Assembly: GCA_016715825.1 (NCBI GenBank)
Contig: JADJXO010000002.1
Location: 310,001 to 374,000 of the forward strand
DNA length: 64,000 nt
Reading direction: 5' to 3'
Origin: Nitrospira sp.
GTDB lineage: Bacteria; Nitrospirota; Nitrospiria; Nitrospirales; Nitrospiraceae
This document shows positions 53,028 through 64,000 of this stretch, piece after piece. Both the position numbers and the translations under genes were made by a program. The first letter of the stretch is position 1. The number at the start of each line of letters is the position of its first letter. The notes under the pieces were generated by a model, which was not told the origin of the DNA, did not search any database, and saw nothing but the letters and a program-made list of their open reading frames with translations.

Positions 53028-55447
53028 GGATAAACAATGAGGAGGTTATGCAACGAACACAATCCAAGACGTTGAGCCCTGAAATGCTGAAGCACATGGA
53101 TGCCTATTGGCGTGCGGCTAACTATCTGTCAGTCGGTCAGATCTACCTCTTTGACAATCCCTTATTGAAGAAGCCGCTCACGCGGGCTGACATCAAGCCG
53201 CGGCTGCTCGGCCATTGGGGGACGACGCCGGGATTGAACTTCATCTATGTCCACCTGAACCGCATTATCAACGAACACGACCTCAACATGATCTATATCA
53301 CCGGGCCAGGTCACGGCGGTCCTGGGCTCGTTGCGAACGCCTATCTCGAGGGTACCTACTCGGAAGTCTATACGAATATCGCGCAGGATGAGTGCGGGAT
53401 GAAACGCCTGTTCAAGCAATTCTCTTTCCCCGGCGGTATTCCCAGCCACGTGGCGCCGGAGACACCGGGGTCCATTCACGAGGGGGGCGAACTGGGATAT
53501 GCCCTCTCACATGCGTATGGGGCCGTCTTCGACAATCCCGACTTGATTGCGGCTTGTGTGATCGGCGACGGCGAAGCGGAGACCGGTCCGCTCGCGACAA
53601 GCTGGCACTCCAATAAGTTTCTCAATCCGGTCACCGACGGCGTTGTCCTGCCGATTCTCCATCTGAACGGCTACAAGATTGCGAATCCGACCGTGCTGGC
53701 TCGAATCAGTCACGATGAGCTGGATCACCTGATGCGTGGCTATGGGTATAGCCCCCATTATGTCGAGGGTAGCGATCCGCGGGAGATGCATGAACGGATG
53801 GCTGCCACGCTCGATGCCATCGTGGGGGACATTGAACGTATCAAGGACGATGCAGGCCGAAATGGTTCTATGGAGCGGCCGCTCTGGCCGATGATCGTCC
53901 TCCGGACGCCGAAAGGCTGGACTTGCCCGCCGGAGATCGACGGCAAACGGACCGAAGACTACTGGCGATCCCATCAAGTGCCGATGGGCGACATGGACAA
54001 GCCGGGCCATATCAAGATCCTTGAACGGTGGATGAAGAGCTACAAACCCCACGAGCTGTTCGATAAGACGGGCGCTCTTCGTCCTGAATTGGCAGAGCTG
54101 GCGCCGAGAGGAAGCCGTCGCATGAGCGCAAATCCCCATGCCAACGGCGGGCTGCTGCTCAAGGATCTACGGCTACCTGATTTTCGAGAGTATGCCGTCA
54201 CAATTTCAGGCCCCGGCGCTCTCGAAGCGGAATCCACCCGCGTGATGGGGGCATTTTTGCGGGACACAATGAAGCTCAATATGGACCAACGCAATTTCCG
54301 CTTGTTCAGTCCGGACGAAAACAATTCCAATCGCTGGCAAGACGTCTTGGAAGTGACGAATCGGGCTTGGATGGCGGACCGCCTTCCGCATGACGATCAT
54401 CTAGCGCCGGATGGAAGGGTCATGGAGATGCTCAGTGAACACCAATGTCAGGGGTGGTTGGAGGGGTATCTCCTGACCGGCCGGCACGGCTTCTTTTCCT
54501 GCTATGAGGCCTTCATTCACATCATCGACTCGATGTTCAATCAACATGCCAAATGGCTCAAGGTCTGCAACCATATCCCGTGGCGGCGACCGATCGCCTC
54601 GTTGAATTATTTGTTGTCCTCCCACGTCTGGCGACAGGATCATAATGGTTTCAGTCATCAAGATCCTGGGTTTATCGACCATGTCGTCAACAAGAAAGCC
54701 GAGGTGATCCGTGTGTATTTGCCACCCGACGCGAATACGCTCCTGTCTGTCACCGATCATTGTCTCCGCAGTCGCAACAAGGTGAACGTCATCGTGGCGG
54801 GCAAACAGCGGGCACTCCAATGGCTCGACATAGATGCCGCAGTCAAGCATTGCACGGCCGGCATCGGCATCTGGGAATGGGCCAGTAATGATAAGGACAG
54901 TGAGCCGGACGTCGTGATGGCCTGTTGCGGCGATGTTCCAACGATGGAAACGTTGGCGGCGGTGTTCTTGATGCGGACCTATCTCCCGAATGTCAGGGTT
55001 CGCGTCATCAACGTGGTCGATCTCATGAAGTTACAGCCGCGCACGGAACATCCAAACGGATTGTCGGACAGGGATTTCGACGCCCTGTTCACGACCGACA
55101 AGCCGATCATCTTTGCCTTTCATGGCTACCCCTGGCTGATTCACCGGCTCACTTACCGGCGGACCAATCACAAGAACTTGCATGTGCGTGGGTATAAGGA
55201 AGAGGGAACTACCACCACTCCCTTCGACATTACCGTGATGAACGATATCGATCGCTTTCATCTGGTTGCGGATGTGATCGATCGGATACCGCTTCATGGC
55301 TCGCAGGCCGACTATGCCAAGCAGGCCCTTCGTGATAAGCGCATCGAACACAAACAGTACATCGCGGAATATGGGGAAGATATGCCGGAGATCAGCCAGT
55401 GGAAGTGGACCGTGAGCCGGAAGTCTGTGCACAGGAGGCACGGATAA
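53024..55447 (+). CDS. xfp: Xylulose-5-phosphate/fructose-6-phosphate phosphoketolase
   Basis: Thiamine-diphosphate enzyme of 807 residues that cleaves X5P or F6P with phosphate to acetyl-phosphate plus G3P or E4P. Motifs: GPGHGGPGLVANAYLEGTY, GGIPSHVAPETPGSIHEGGE, CVIGDGEAETGPLATSW (ThDP/Mg), EVTNRAW and FHGYPWLIHRLTYRR. Two starts are possible: ATG 53024, overlapping ackA by 4 bases, or ATG 53048, which has AGGAGG just two bases upstream. Length is normal for either. Together with glgP and ackA it forms a glycogen-to-acetate route. Confidence 0.95.
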   Translation: MRINNEEVMQRTQSKTLSPEMLKHMDAYWRAANYLSVGQIYLFDNPLLKKPLTRADIKPRLLGHWGTTPGLNFIYVHLNRIINEHDLNMIYITGPGHGGPGLVANAYLEGTYSEVYTNIAQDECGMKRLFKQFSFPGGIPSHVAPETPGSIHEGGELGYALSHAYGAVFDNPDLIAACVIGDGEAETGPLATSWHSNKFLNPVTDGVVLPILHLNGYKIANPTVLARISHDELDHLMRGYGYSPHYVEGSDPREMHERMAATLDAIVGDIERIKDDAGRNGSMERPLWPMIVLRTPKGWTCPPEIDGKRTEDYWRSHQVPMGDMDKPGHIKILERWMKSYKPHELFDKTGALRPELAELAPRGSRRMSANPHANGGLLLKDLRLPDFREYAVTISGPGALEAESTRVMGAFLRDTMKLNMDQRNFRLFSPDENNSNRWQDVLEVTNRAWMADRLPHDDHLAPDGRVMEMLSEHQCQGWLEGYLLTGRHGFFSCYEAFIHIIDSMFNQHAKWLKVCNHIPWRRPIASLNYLLSSHVWRQDHNGFSHQDPGFIDHVVNKKAEVIRVYLPPDANTLLSVTDHCLRSRNKVNVIVAGKQRALQWLDIDAAVKHCTAGIGIWEWASNDKDSEPDVVMACCGDVPTMETLAAVFLMRTYLPNVRVRVINVVDLMKLQPRTEHPNGLSDRDFDALFTTDKPIIFAFHGYPWLIHRLTYRRTNHKNLHVRGYKEEGTTTTPFDITVMNDIDRFHLVADVIDRIPLHGSQADYAKQALRDKRIEHKQYIAEYGEDMPEISQWKWTVSRKSVHRRHG

Positions 55448-55615
55448 ACGGTGAACCGCTCCATGGTGAGGATAACGTAGCCCGCATAAGATCGTGATTC
55501 TAGTCAGCGATGCCTTTCAATATCTATGAATGTTCTCCCCAAATATGCTATCGAAGGGGCCGTATGAAAGGTGTCCAGCGTACATCATACAAAATTGCAA
55601 ATGGGGAGGAAGGGT

Positions 55616-56587
55616 ATGGGCCGGGGAGTGCTGTCTTGTATTGGATGGATTGTCGGAATATTGTCTCTTTCTGCCTTGTTAGCGGGACAAGCCTATGCTG
55701 ACGAGACAGCCGACAAGAATCCGGATGGGGCGAACATAAAGGTACCGCTCGATTGTCGGCATGGACAAGCCTATGAGAAAACTGATGGCCAAACTGATGG
55801 AGAGGCGTTTCCTTCCGACGATGTCTTCCGTCCGCTGTTGGCCGATCCGAAGCAGCCGCAGTTCTTTGCGAACTGGCGGTCGACGCGATCACGCACAGAC
55901 CGTACATCCTCCAATATCGGGTCCGTGGCGATTGGAGAAAACTTTGGCTTCTACACGAGGCGAGACGGGTGCAATGGGTGGCAGATCAGTCTGCTCACCG
56001 GGATTTTTGCCCAATTCGACTTAGATGAAAAGAATGCCCAACTGGTCAACACGGACTTCAATGTCGGCATCCCGATTACCTGGCGCTCAGGCAATTGGTC
56101 TGCACGATTGCGCTATTATCACCAGAGCAGCCACATCGGTGATGAGTTTTTGGGGGCTAATCCAGGATTCAAGCCGATTACGTTTATCCTTGAGGAAGTG
56201 GATGGGATTCTCTCCTACGACTATAGGTGGCTGCGTGTCTATGGAGGAGGCGGGTATCTGGTGCATCGAGAACCGGCCACCTTCGACCGTGGGAAGGTGC
56301 AATGGGGATTCGAAGCACGGGCTCCATCCATGCGTACTCGGATCTTGGTGCCGTTCCTCGACCGGCTTGTCGTGACCCCGGTGCTGTCGGCTGATTTCAA
56401 GTCGATACAGGCACATGAGTGGATTATCGATACCAATGTGCTCGGCGGGTTTGAATGGTCCCGAACAGGCTCGCTCCGGCGTTTTCGAATCTTGGCAAAC
56501 TACTTCCATGGATTTAACCCTTATGGCCTGTTTGCGATCAACCAGAAGATCGAATCAATCGGCCTCGGGGCCTATTTCATGTTTTAG
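55616..56587 (+). CDS. DUF1207 outer-membrane beta-barrel protein
   Basis: 323 residues with a signal peptide (CIGWIVGILSLSALLAGQAYA). FPSDDVFRPLLADPKQPQFF is the opening signature of DUF1207 proteins. The rest alternates beta-strands (LRYYHQSSHIGDEFLG, VYGGGGYLVHREP) and ends in an aromatic residue (LGAYFMF), as outer-membrane barrels do. The frame opens at 55571, but GGGAGG six bases before ATG 55616 decides the start. Function unknown. Confidence 0.8.
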   Translation: MGRGVLSCIGWIVGILSLSALLAGQAYADETADKNPDGANIKVPLDCRHGQAYEKTDGQTDGEAFPSDDVFRPLLADPKQPQFFANWRSTRSRTDRTSSNIGSVAIGENFGFYTRRDGCNGWQISLLTGIFAQFDLDEKNAQLVNTDFNVGIPITWRSGNWSARLRYYHQSSHIGDEFLGANPGFKPITFILEEVDGILSYDYRWLRVYGGGGYLVHREPATFDRGKVQWGFEARAPSMRTRILVPFLDRLVVTPVLSADFKSIQAHEWIIDTNVLGGFEWSRTGSLRRFRILANYFHGFNPYGLFAINQKIESIGLGAYFMF

Positions 56588-56635
56588 CGGTTCGTATGTC
56601 AAAAGACGTGTATTACTCGTAGAGGATCGCGAACG

Positions 56636-58498
<1,863 letters not shown>

Positions 58499-58548
58499 AA
58501 CGTTGAACTTGAAAGGAAACTCGCGATCGAGCGACGAAGTGAGGCTGA

Positions 58549-59661
58549 ATGGAAGAACAGGCAACCATCTCCGTCAAAGATAGTGTGATTCATTGTCGAG
58601 GGGCTTGGACCCTACCGAATTTGACCCAGTTGGAGCGGAGGGGTCGAATGGTTCAATGGCCGAATGCCTCGAGGGTCCTCTGCGATCTCGGCGAGGTCAC
58701 CGCCATGGATACAGGAGGCGCACTTGTGTTGCGGCGCTGCATGGACGGTTTGCGGCGGAAGGGCCAACAGCCGTCCCTCCAAGGGCTGAAACCTGAATTT
58801 GCGGAACTGCTTCGGAAGGTGGACATCGACCGGCCTCAGGCTGAACGCGGGTCTGCTGTCCGAGGAACACGGTGGGTCGAACGTGTCTCGCTCGCGCTAC
58901 AATCCCGGCAAACCTCCGTGATCCATGGGCTTGCCTTCCTGGGTGAAAGTACCATCGCGGTCGGTCGATCACTTATGCGGCCTGGTTCCATCCGGTGGCG
59001 AGCGCTCTTGCGGATCGTGGAGATGGACGGTGTGAGAGCGTTGCCGATCACAGGTCTGCTGACGTTTCTTGTCGGTGTCGTGATTGCCTATCAGGGTGCC
59101 GAACAGCTACGAAAGTTCGGCACGAATATTTTCATCGTGGATTTGGTCGGGATCTCCCTTTTGCGCGAGATTGCGCCGTTGATCGTGGCGATCCTTATCG
59201 CGGGTCGTTCGGGATCGGCCTATGCGGCCGAAATCGGCACGATGAAGGTCACGGAAGAATTAGACGCGGTACGAACATTGGGCGTCTCACCCATGAACCT
59301 ACTCGTGTTGCCGCGATCGCTTGGTCTGGTCATCGCGCTTCCCCTCTTGACGGTGTACGCGGATATCGTCGGTGTATTCGGCGGAATGCTGATTGCCTTG
59401 GGAGAGCTCAACGTGAGCTTTGCCGAGTTTGTCGCTCGATTTGAGGAAGCGGTTCCACTGCGGCATTTTCTCATCGGGTTGGCAAAAGCACCGTTTTTTG
59501 CGGCCATCATCGCCCTCGTGGGCTGCTATCAAGGATTTCAGATTCGAGGCGGAGTCGACGATGTTGGTCGACACACTACCATCAGTGTCGTGCAGGGCAT
59601 TTTTCTCGTCATTGTGTTCGATGCGCTGTGCAGTATCCTGCTCAATTGGTGGGATCTGTAG
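58549..59661 (+). CDS. Mla-type lipid transport permease with fused STAS domain (MlaB-MlaE)
   Basis: 370 residues. The N-terminal ~100 residues form a STAS domain (WTLPNLTQLERRGRM, LCDLGEVTAMDTGGALVLRR), the role of separate MlaB in E. coli. The rest is an MlaE permease: ITGLLTFLVGVVIAYQGAEQLRKFG, LLREIAPLIVAILIAGRSGSAYAAEIGTMK (the EIGTMK motif contacting the ATPase) and IALVGCYQGFQIRGGVDDVGRHTT. It starts an mlaE-mlaF-mlaD-lipoprotein operon for phospholipid trafficking between membranes. Confidence 0.9.
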   Translation: MEEQATISVKDSVIHCRGAWTLPNLTQLERRGRMVQWPNASRVLCDLGEVTAMDTGGALVLRRCMDGLRRKGQQPSLQGLKPEFAELLRKVDIDRPQAERGSAVRGTRWVERVSLALQSRQTSVIHGLAFLGESTIAVGRSLMRPGSIRWRALLRIVEMDGVRALPITGLLTFLVGVVIAYQGAEQLRKFGTNIFIVDLVGISLLREIAPLIVAILIAGRSGSAYAAEIGTMKVTEELDAVRTLGVSPMNLLVLPRSLGLVIALPLLTVYADIVGVFGGMLIALGELNVSFAEFVARFEEAVPLRHFLIGLAKAPFFAAIIALVGCYQGFQIRGGVDDVGRHTTISVVQGIFLVIVFDALCSILLNWWDL

Positions 59662-59844
<183 letters not shown>

Positions 59845-59886
59845 GGTCTGAGTTTCAACGAGCAAGCGTGTAAGAGGGAGTTCCTG

Positions 59887-60690
59887 ATGCCGTCGGCCAC
59901 GAATATTGAGACACCTGTGATCGACGTAAGTCACGTCGCTACGAAGTTCGGACAGGCGGTGGTGCATGAGGATGTTAGTCTGTCTATCCACCAAGGCGAA
60001 ATTTTCTCGATCGCCGGGGGGAACGGATGTGGCAAGACTACCTTGTTGCGGGAGATTATCGGTCTGATTACACCATCGGACGGGACGATACGGTTGTTCG
60101 GTATCGACAGCCGTCGACTGGAAGCGGGGGATGGCCACCCGGTCCACCGCCGATTCGGGGTGATGTTCCAGCATGGTGCCTTATTCAGCTCGTTCACTCT
60201 GGCGGAGAATGTGGCGGTGCCGCTGCGGGAGCATACCACCTTGAGTGCCGACCTGATTCGAGATATTGTGACTACCAAGATTGCAATGGTCGGATTACCG
60301 CCGGACAGTGCCGCGAAGTATCCGAACCAACTCAGCGGCGGTATGCGACGGCGGGCGGCACTGGCCCGGGCGATCGTCATGGACCCGGAATTGCTGTTTC
60401 TTGACGAACCGACGGCCGGACTCGACCCGATCATCGCCGCGGGGTTCGACGATCTTGTGCTTTCATTGAAGAATCTCCTGGGTTTGACGGTTGTGATGGT
60501 GACACACGATCTGGATTCCCTATGGCGCATCGCCAACCGTGTCGCCGTGCTGGGTGGTGGAAGGGTGCTTGGGATCGGCACGATGCAGGAATTGTCTCAA
60601 TCGGGTGATCCTGTGATCCGTGAATACTTTCAAGGGCCTCGCGGGCGTGCAGCAAGCGAACAGGCGGCATGGAACCACCGAAAGAGGTGA
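59887..60690 (+). CDS. mlaF: Mla ABC transporter ATPase
   Basis: 267 residues. Walker A is GGNGCGKTT, the Q-loop is in FGVMFQHGALFSSFTLAENVAVPL, the signature is LSGGMRRRAALARAI, Walker B is LLFLDEPTAGLDPI and the switch His is in VTHDLD. The FQHGALFSS spelling is typical of MlaF. It drives the STAS-MlaE permease. ATG follows GAGGGAGTTCCTG, a good ribosome-binding site despite the poly-G tract just upstream. Confidence 0.92.
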   Translation: MPSATNIETPVIDVSHVATKFGQAVVHEDVSLSIHQGEIFSIAGGNGCGKTTLLREIIGLITPSDGTIRLFGIDSRRLEAGDGHPVHRRFGVMFQHGALFSSFTLAENVAVPLREHTTLSADLIRDIVTTKIAMVGLPPDSAAKYPNQLSGGMRRRAALARAIVMDPELLFLDEPTAGLDPIIAAGFDDLVLSLKNLLGLTVVMVTHDLDSLWRIANRVAVLGGGRVLGIGTMQELSQSGDPVIREYFQGPRGRAASEQAAWNHRKR

Positions 60691-60703
60691 AGCGTAGTTC
60701 GCA

Positions 60704-60773
60704 CTCAGTTTCGAGTTCCAGGTTTGGAGAGGATGCCCTCATGCCACTTGAAACGTGAAACTCGAAACTTGAG
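60704..60773. repeat. Imperfect inverted repeat between mlaF and mlaD
   Basis: CTCAGTTTCGAGTTCCAGG and on (60704-60729) pairs with CTTGAAACGTGAAACTCGAA and on (60747-60773), giving a stem of about 26 bp with few mismatches and a 17-base loop. A partly similar unit (ACTTGAAACGTTGAAC) occurs near 58493-58508 after ftsH. This looks like a dispersed intergenic repeat; it could also attenuate or protect the operon transcript. Confidence 0.6.
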
Positions 60774-60818
60774 ACTCAGGGTCAAGATGCAGACGATGAG
60801 ATACGAGAAAGGGCGCTA

Positions 60819-61781
60819 ATGGAACCAAAGGTCAACTATGTGCTTGTTGGCTCGTTTGTGGCGTTTCTCGGAGCGGCTGTTTTGGTCGGGATCTTGTGGC
60901 TCGGGAAGACCGACTATCGAGGCTTATACGACCGGTACGAAGCCCATATGAAGGAGTCGGTCGCAGGATTGAGTGTGAATTCGACCGTTAAATATCGCGG
61001 TGTCGATGTAGGTCGAGTGAGGGACATTGCCTTGAAGCCAGATAATCCGGAAGAAGTCCTCCTGATACTTGATATCGCCCGCGGAACCCCGATCAAGACG
61101 GATACGCTTGCGGTGCTCGAAACCCAAGGGCTCACCGGTCTTGCGACAGTCAATTTGACGGGAGGCAGCCGAGAGGCACCAGCATTAGTTGCGGTAGAAG
61201 GGCAGATGTATCCGGTCATCAAGACCGGCCCATCGCTGTTCTTCCGCTTGGATGAGGCCGTCTCTCGGTTGCTTTCCGAGGAAGGTTTGGCCCAGTTGAT
61301 TGTACATCTTGATTCCGCAGCCGTAGGCGTGACGAAGATGCTCGATGAGGAAAATCAAACGCTGCTCAAACGCACGATCAAGGATCTCTCAGATGTTGCC
61401 CAAACCATTGCCACCCACAGAACTCAGATTGATCAAAGTTTGAACGGTGCGGCGAGGAGTGTCGACAACCTCGTCAAGGTGACGGCGTCATTGAATGCGG
61501 AAGTTCCGACGTTGCTCACGAACATCAATAAAAGCGTCGAGGCGCTAGGAACCGCTACCGATGAGCTGGCCCGGACCAGTAAGACCGTTGGAACGGTCGT
61601 CAACGAATCCAAACCGGAGCTCCAGCAATTCTCGAAACGCACACTACCCGACGCCGGCCTATTAGTCACGGAGCTCAGACAGCTTACGGGTACGCTGAGT
61701 CGTGTGGCGCGGGAGTTGGAGCGAGAACCAAGCTCGTTGGTATTTGGACGGAAGGCACGACCACGTGGTCCTGGGGAATAA
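60819..61781 (+). CDS. mlaD: MlaD-family MCE lipid-binding protein
   Basis: 320 residues: one N-terminal membrane helix (VLVGSFVAFLGAAVLVGILWL), an MCE domain (GLSVNSTVKYRGVDVGRVRDIAL; VLETQGLTGLATVNLTGG; residues about 40-120) and a long helical C-terminal part rich in heptads (residues about 145-300) that is longer than in E. coli MlaD. It forms the periplasmic hexamer that passes phospholipids between the permease and a carrier. Confidence 0.9.
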   Translation: MEPKVNYVLVGSFVAFLGAAVLVGILWLGKTDYRGLYDRYEAHMKESVAGLSVNSTVKYRGVDVGRVRDIALKPDNPEEVLLILDIARGTPIKTDTLAVLETQGLTGLATVNLTGGSREAPALVAVEGQMYPVIKTGPSLFFRLDEAVSRLLSEEGLAQLIVHLDSAAVGVTKMLDEENQTLLKRTIKDLSDVAQTIATHRTQIDQSLNGAARSVDNLVKVTASLNAEVPTLLTNINKSVEALGTATDELARTSKTVGTVVNESKPELQQFSKRTLPDAGLLVTELRQLTGTLSRVARELEREPSSLVFGRKARPRGPGE

Positions 61782-61800
61782 GATCCGGAACGATCATGCT

Positions 61801-62439
61801 ATGAAGAAGTATTGGTTCCTTCATGTCATATGTGCCCTGTGGATTTCTGCACTGCCGGGCTGTTTGTCGCCCAGATCGGATTCACCGGAAATCCATACGT
61901 ATCAGTTGAGCCTCGATGAACAGCGGAGCGAAGTCCGGCGTGAACCGCTCGATGGTCCGGTGTTGCTCGTGAGTCCCCCTCAAGCGGAGCCTGGATTTGA
62001 AACGCAACGTATGGTGTACGTCAAACGTCCGTTCCAAATCGAATATTTTGCCGTGAATGAATGGGCCGATGCACCGGTGCGCATGTTTGCTCCGTTGATG
62101 GTCCATGCACTTAATCACAGCGGGACGTGGCGTGCTGTGATCCCACACCCGAGCTCGATCCCTGGGGACTATCGCCTTGATACGGATGGATTTCTCCTCC
62201 AGCATGAGTTTATCCAACAGCCCAGTCGAGTCAGAATTACAGCTCGGCTGCAGCTTGTCGACCTGAAGGAATCGGCGATTCTCGGAACCCGGTCTTTTGA
62301 GACGGTGGAGAATGCTCCAAGCGAGAATGCCTATGGGGGGGTGCTGGCCGCCAACCGAGCAGTCGCTGGTTTGCTCGATCAGATTACGTCGTGGCTTCAG
62401 CAATGTATTCGGCATTCATTGGAGTGCGGCCGTTCATAG
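61801..62439 (+). CDS. PqiC/ABC-auxiliary-type lipoprotein
   Basis: 212 residues with a lipoprotein signal ending ISALPGC (acceptor Cys about residue 21). The mature part shows VLLVSPPQAEPGFETQRMVYV, YFAVNEWADAPVRMFAPLMV and the DGFLLQHEF segment of the ABC-type transport auxiliary lipoprotein (PqiC-like) family. It probably forms the outer-membrane end of the Mla/MCE system. The frame opens at 61702 inside mlaD, but the lipobox fixes the ATG at 61801. Confidence 0.82.
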   Translation: MKKYWFLHVICALWISALPGCLSPRSDSPEIHTYQLSLDEQRSEVRREPLDGPVLLVSPPQAEPGFETQRMVYVKRPFQIEYFAVNEWADAPVRMFAPLMVHALNHSGTWRAVIPHPSSIPGDYRLDTDGFLLQHEFIQQPSRVRITARLQLVDLKESAILGTRSFETVENAPSENAYGGVLAANRAVAGLLDQITSWLQQCIRHSLECGRS

Positions 62440-62468
62440 AATGGTTGCTGTTTCCAATCGAGGGTCAA

Positions 62469-62656
<188 letters not shown>

Positions 62657-62738
62657 GCGGTCGGAGATTGGGTAAAGGGTTTCGCTGATGTAAACTGATG
62701 GAAGAAGGTTTGTCGATGTCCAACGCTTAGGAGGATGA

Positions 62739-63173
62739 ATGGAACAGAAGAGCAAGGTCTACATGTATCAAACCGCCGTGAAATGGACGGAACAGCGCAA
62801 GGGACTCATGTCCTGTGCAGGAAAACCGGAGGTCCAAGTGGCCACGCCTCCTGAATTCAAGGGGCATGAGGGTATTTGGTCTCCCGAAGATCTCTTCGTG
62901 GCGTCCGCCAACATTTGTCTGATGACAACGTTTCTTGCTGTAGCGGAGCGGGCCGGCCTCGCTTTCTCTGCTTACGAAAGTACGGCGGAAGGTCGGTTGG
63001 AACTGGTGGAGGGCAAGTTTCAGTTCACCGCTATTACGATCAGACCGTCCATCACGTTGAAGTCCGGGGAAGATGCGGCGAAGGCCAAGGAACTGATCGA
63101 AAAAGCCGAGCGCAATTGCCTGATTTCCAACTCGATGAACGCCACGGTTACGCTAGAGCCGATCATGTGCTAG
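62739..63173 (+). CDS. OsmC/Ohr-family protein
   Basis: 144 residues with the OsmC fold pattern: PEFKGHEGIWSPEDLFVASANICLMTTFLAVAERAG, where the Cys of NICLMT is the first peroxidatic-type Cys, and AERNCLISNSM with the second Cys. The two-Cys arrangement is that of thiol-dependent peroxidases acting on organic hydroperoxides. AGGAGG six bases before the ATG supports the start. Confidence 0.88.
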   Translation: MEQKSKVYMYQTAVKWTEQRKGLMSCAGKPEVQVATPPEFKGHEGIWSPEDLFVASANICLMTTFLAVAERAGLAFSAYESTAEGRLELVEGKFQFTAITIRPSITLKSGEDAAKAKELIEKAERNCLISNSMNATVTLEPIMC

Positions 63174-63191
63174 CATCGTACAAGACGCTGC

Positions 63192-63956
63192 CTACTCCAG
63201 GCTCGAACCCCACTGGTGCATTCGGTCGAGGTTCCTGGCAGCCACGGCTGCTTCCCAGCCGTTGTCGCAAGCGAGGAGCTGGACGTTCATCGAATCTCGG
63301 AGATTGGAATCGACTCGGACTTGCTTGGCTTTCCCACCATGATCCACCTCTAGTGTGATCTCACACCCAGACAATCCCTGAAGCCCGATACCTTGCGCCT
63401 TCAGCACCGCCTCTTTTGCAACCCAGTAGCGAAAGAATACGGCAGTTCGCTGCTCTGCGGCTGATTGCAGGACCACCCTATGTTCAAGTGGGGTAAAAAA
63501 ACGTCTGGATAATTGTTCGACCTGGATATCTGAACGAACGGATTCAAGATCGACCCCAACTTCTTGCCCATTGGAAACAGCAATGAGCGCGCGGCCATGG
63601 GCGTGAGACAGATTGAATGTGATCGCTGAGGACTCGCGTAATGTCGTTGCCAACATGGGCTTGCCCGATGCGCTGCGATCAAAACCTACGGCATCGGGGC
63701 CAACAGCCAGATATCGGCTGAGCACTGCTCGGAGGCCTCCGTGCGACAGGATATAGTATTCCCGGTCTCGCTCCCGAACAAGGCGAGCCGCGCGCGTGTG
63801 CTCTCGCTCATCCAACCACTCCCTGCATTTCTTCAGGCAGTGTGATGATCCGTCGAGCGTCATCCCCCAAAGGTGAATGACCTCTGGTTCAAGATGGATA
63901 TGATCCTGACATTGAGCAGGAGCGAGACGCTCTATCGAGTGAAATGATATCTGCAC
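63192..63956 (-). CDS. 4'-phosphopantetheinyl transferase (Sfp-type)
   Basis: 254 residues, pseudo-dimeric Sfp/Gsp type, which activates acyl or peptidyl carrier proteins with CoA. Motifs: FNLSHAHGRALIAVS (114-128), GVDLE with the metal-binding Asp (134-138) and WVAKEAVLKAQGIGL (178-192). It is convergent with the OsmC gene, 18 bases away. No carrier-protein or synthase gene is in the window; its partners may lie beyond the right edge. The 44 bases after it hold nothing recognisable. Confidence 0.88.
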   Translation of the reverse strand: MQISFHSIERLAPAQCQDHIHLEPEVIHLWGMTLDGSSHCLKKCREWLDEREHTRAARLVRERDREYYILSHGGLRAVLSRYLAVGPDAVGFDRSASGKPMLATTLRESSAITFNLSHAHGRALIAVSNGQEVGVDLESVRSDIQVEQLSRRFFTPLEHRVVLQSAAEQRTAVFFRYWVAKEAVLKAQGIGLQGLSGCEITLEVDHGGKAKQVRVDSNLRDSMNVQLLACDNGWEAAVAARNLDRMHQWGSSLE

Positions 63957-64000
63957 AGTGGGTCCAAGATACGCGCACGTGATGTCATGTCGCCAGCCTT

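Noticed and set aside
61702..61800. Longer start of the PqiC-like lipoprotein
   Set aside because: The lipobox requires a short signal peptide, which the ATG at 61801 provides; the extension lies within mlaD.

Overview
The window comes from the chromosome of a Gram-negative bacterium and looks most like Nitrospira (Nitrospirota). That assignment is inferred from gene content: an exosortase-A (XrtA) type exopolysaccharide locus, a five-part TolC/HlyD/ABC exporter, an orphan SoxC/SoxD-like pair, a glgP-ackA-xfp operon, and an Mla locus with a STAS domain fused to MlaE. There is no rRNA or other marker gene here to confirm it. I saw no tRNA, rRNA, CRISPR array or intact insertion sequence.

Positions 1-34760 hold a large surface-polysaccharide locus, mostly on the + strand and visibly lower in GC than what follows. 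It opens with three genes typical of XrtA loci: a BY-kinase (cut by the window edge), an EpsB-type phosphoglycosyltransferase and a polysaccharide deacetylase. Next comes a nonulosonic-acid block (4090-13958) encoding LegB dehydratase, LegC aminotransferase, NeuD-type acetyltransferase, CMP-sugar synthetase, a glycosyltransferase, NeuB/LegI synthase, an unassigned deacetylase-like protein, a PtmE-like nucleotidyltransferase with four CBS motifs, and a DUF4910 aminopeptidase-like protein. The hydrolysing 2-epimerase (LegG/NeuC) is not in the window. Assembly and decoration genes follow: Wzx flippase, membrane acetyltransferase, pyruvyltransferase, a sialyltransferase-like protein with the family's HP and SS motifs, several GT2/GT4 glycosyltransferases, two glutamine-dependent asparagine synthase-like amidotransferases, a CapK-type adenylate-forming enzyme, a serine-O-acetyltransferase-like protein, a Wzy-type ligase/polymerase and an FkbM methyltransferase. 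Together they would make, modify, flip and polymerise a nonulosonate-containing exopolysaccharide.

Positions 34854-38940 are a boundary zone. Three secreted minus-strand proteins (lyase-like, BACON/Fn3, Fn3 lipoprotein) are followed by a Tn3-family transposase N-terminal remnant and a 5'-truncated TolC-family remnant. Positions 38943-45941 encode a complete YbhGFSR-like exporter (TolC, HlyD, tandem ABC ATPase, two ABC-2 permeases), with the last permease frameshifted. Positions 46056-47904 encode a SoxC-like molybdoenzyme and a monohaem cytochrome c. A bactofilin-like membrane protein follows, then glgP-ackA-xfp, which could turn glycogen into acetyl-phosphate, acetate and ATP. The last part carries a DUF1207 outer-membrane protein, FtsH, an Mla-type lipid transporter (STAS-MlaE, MlaF, MlaD, lipoprotein), an OsmC-family protein and a 4'-phosphopantetheinyl transferase.

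The sequence has quality problems. Three intergenic blocks (about 47939-48286, 59700-59829, 62469-62656) are almost pure G or G/C, with G runs up to 53 bases. Two otherwise intact genes are frameshifted at G4 runs (19724-19727 and 45583-45586). I read these mainly as base-calling or assembly artefacts, at least one of them inside an inverted-repeat element, so the two 'pseudogenes' may be intact in the organism.
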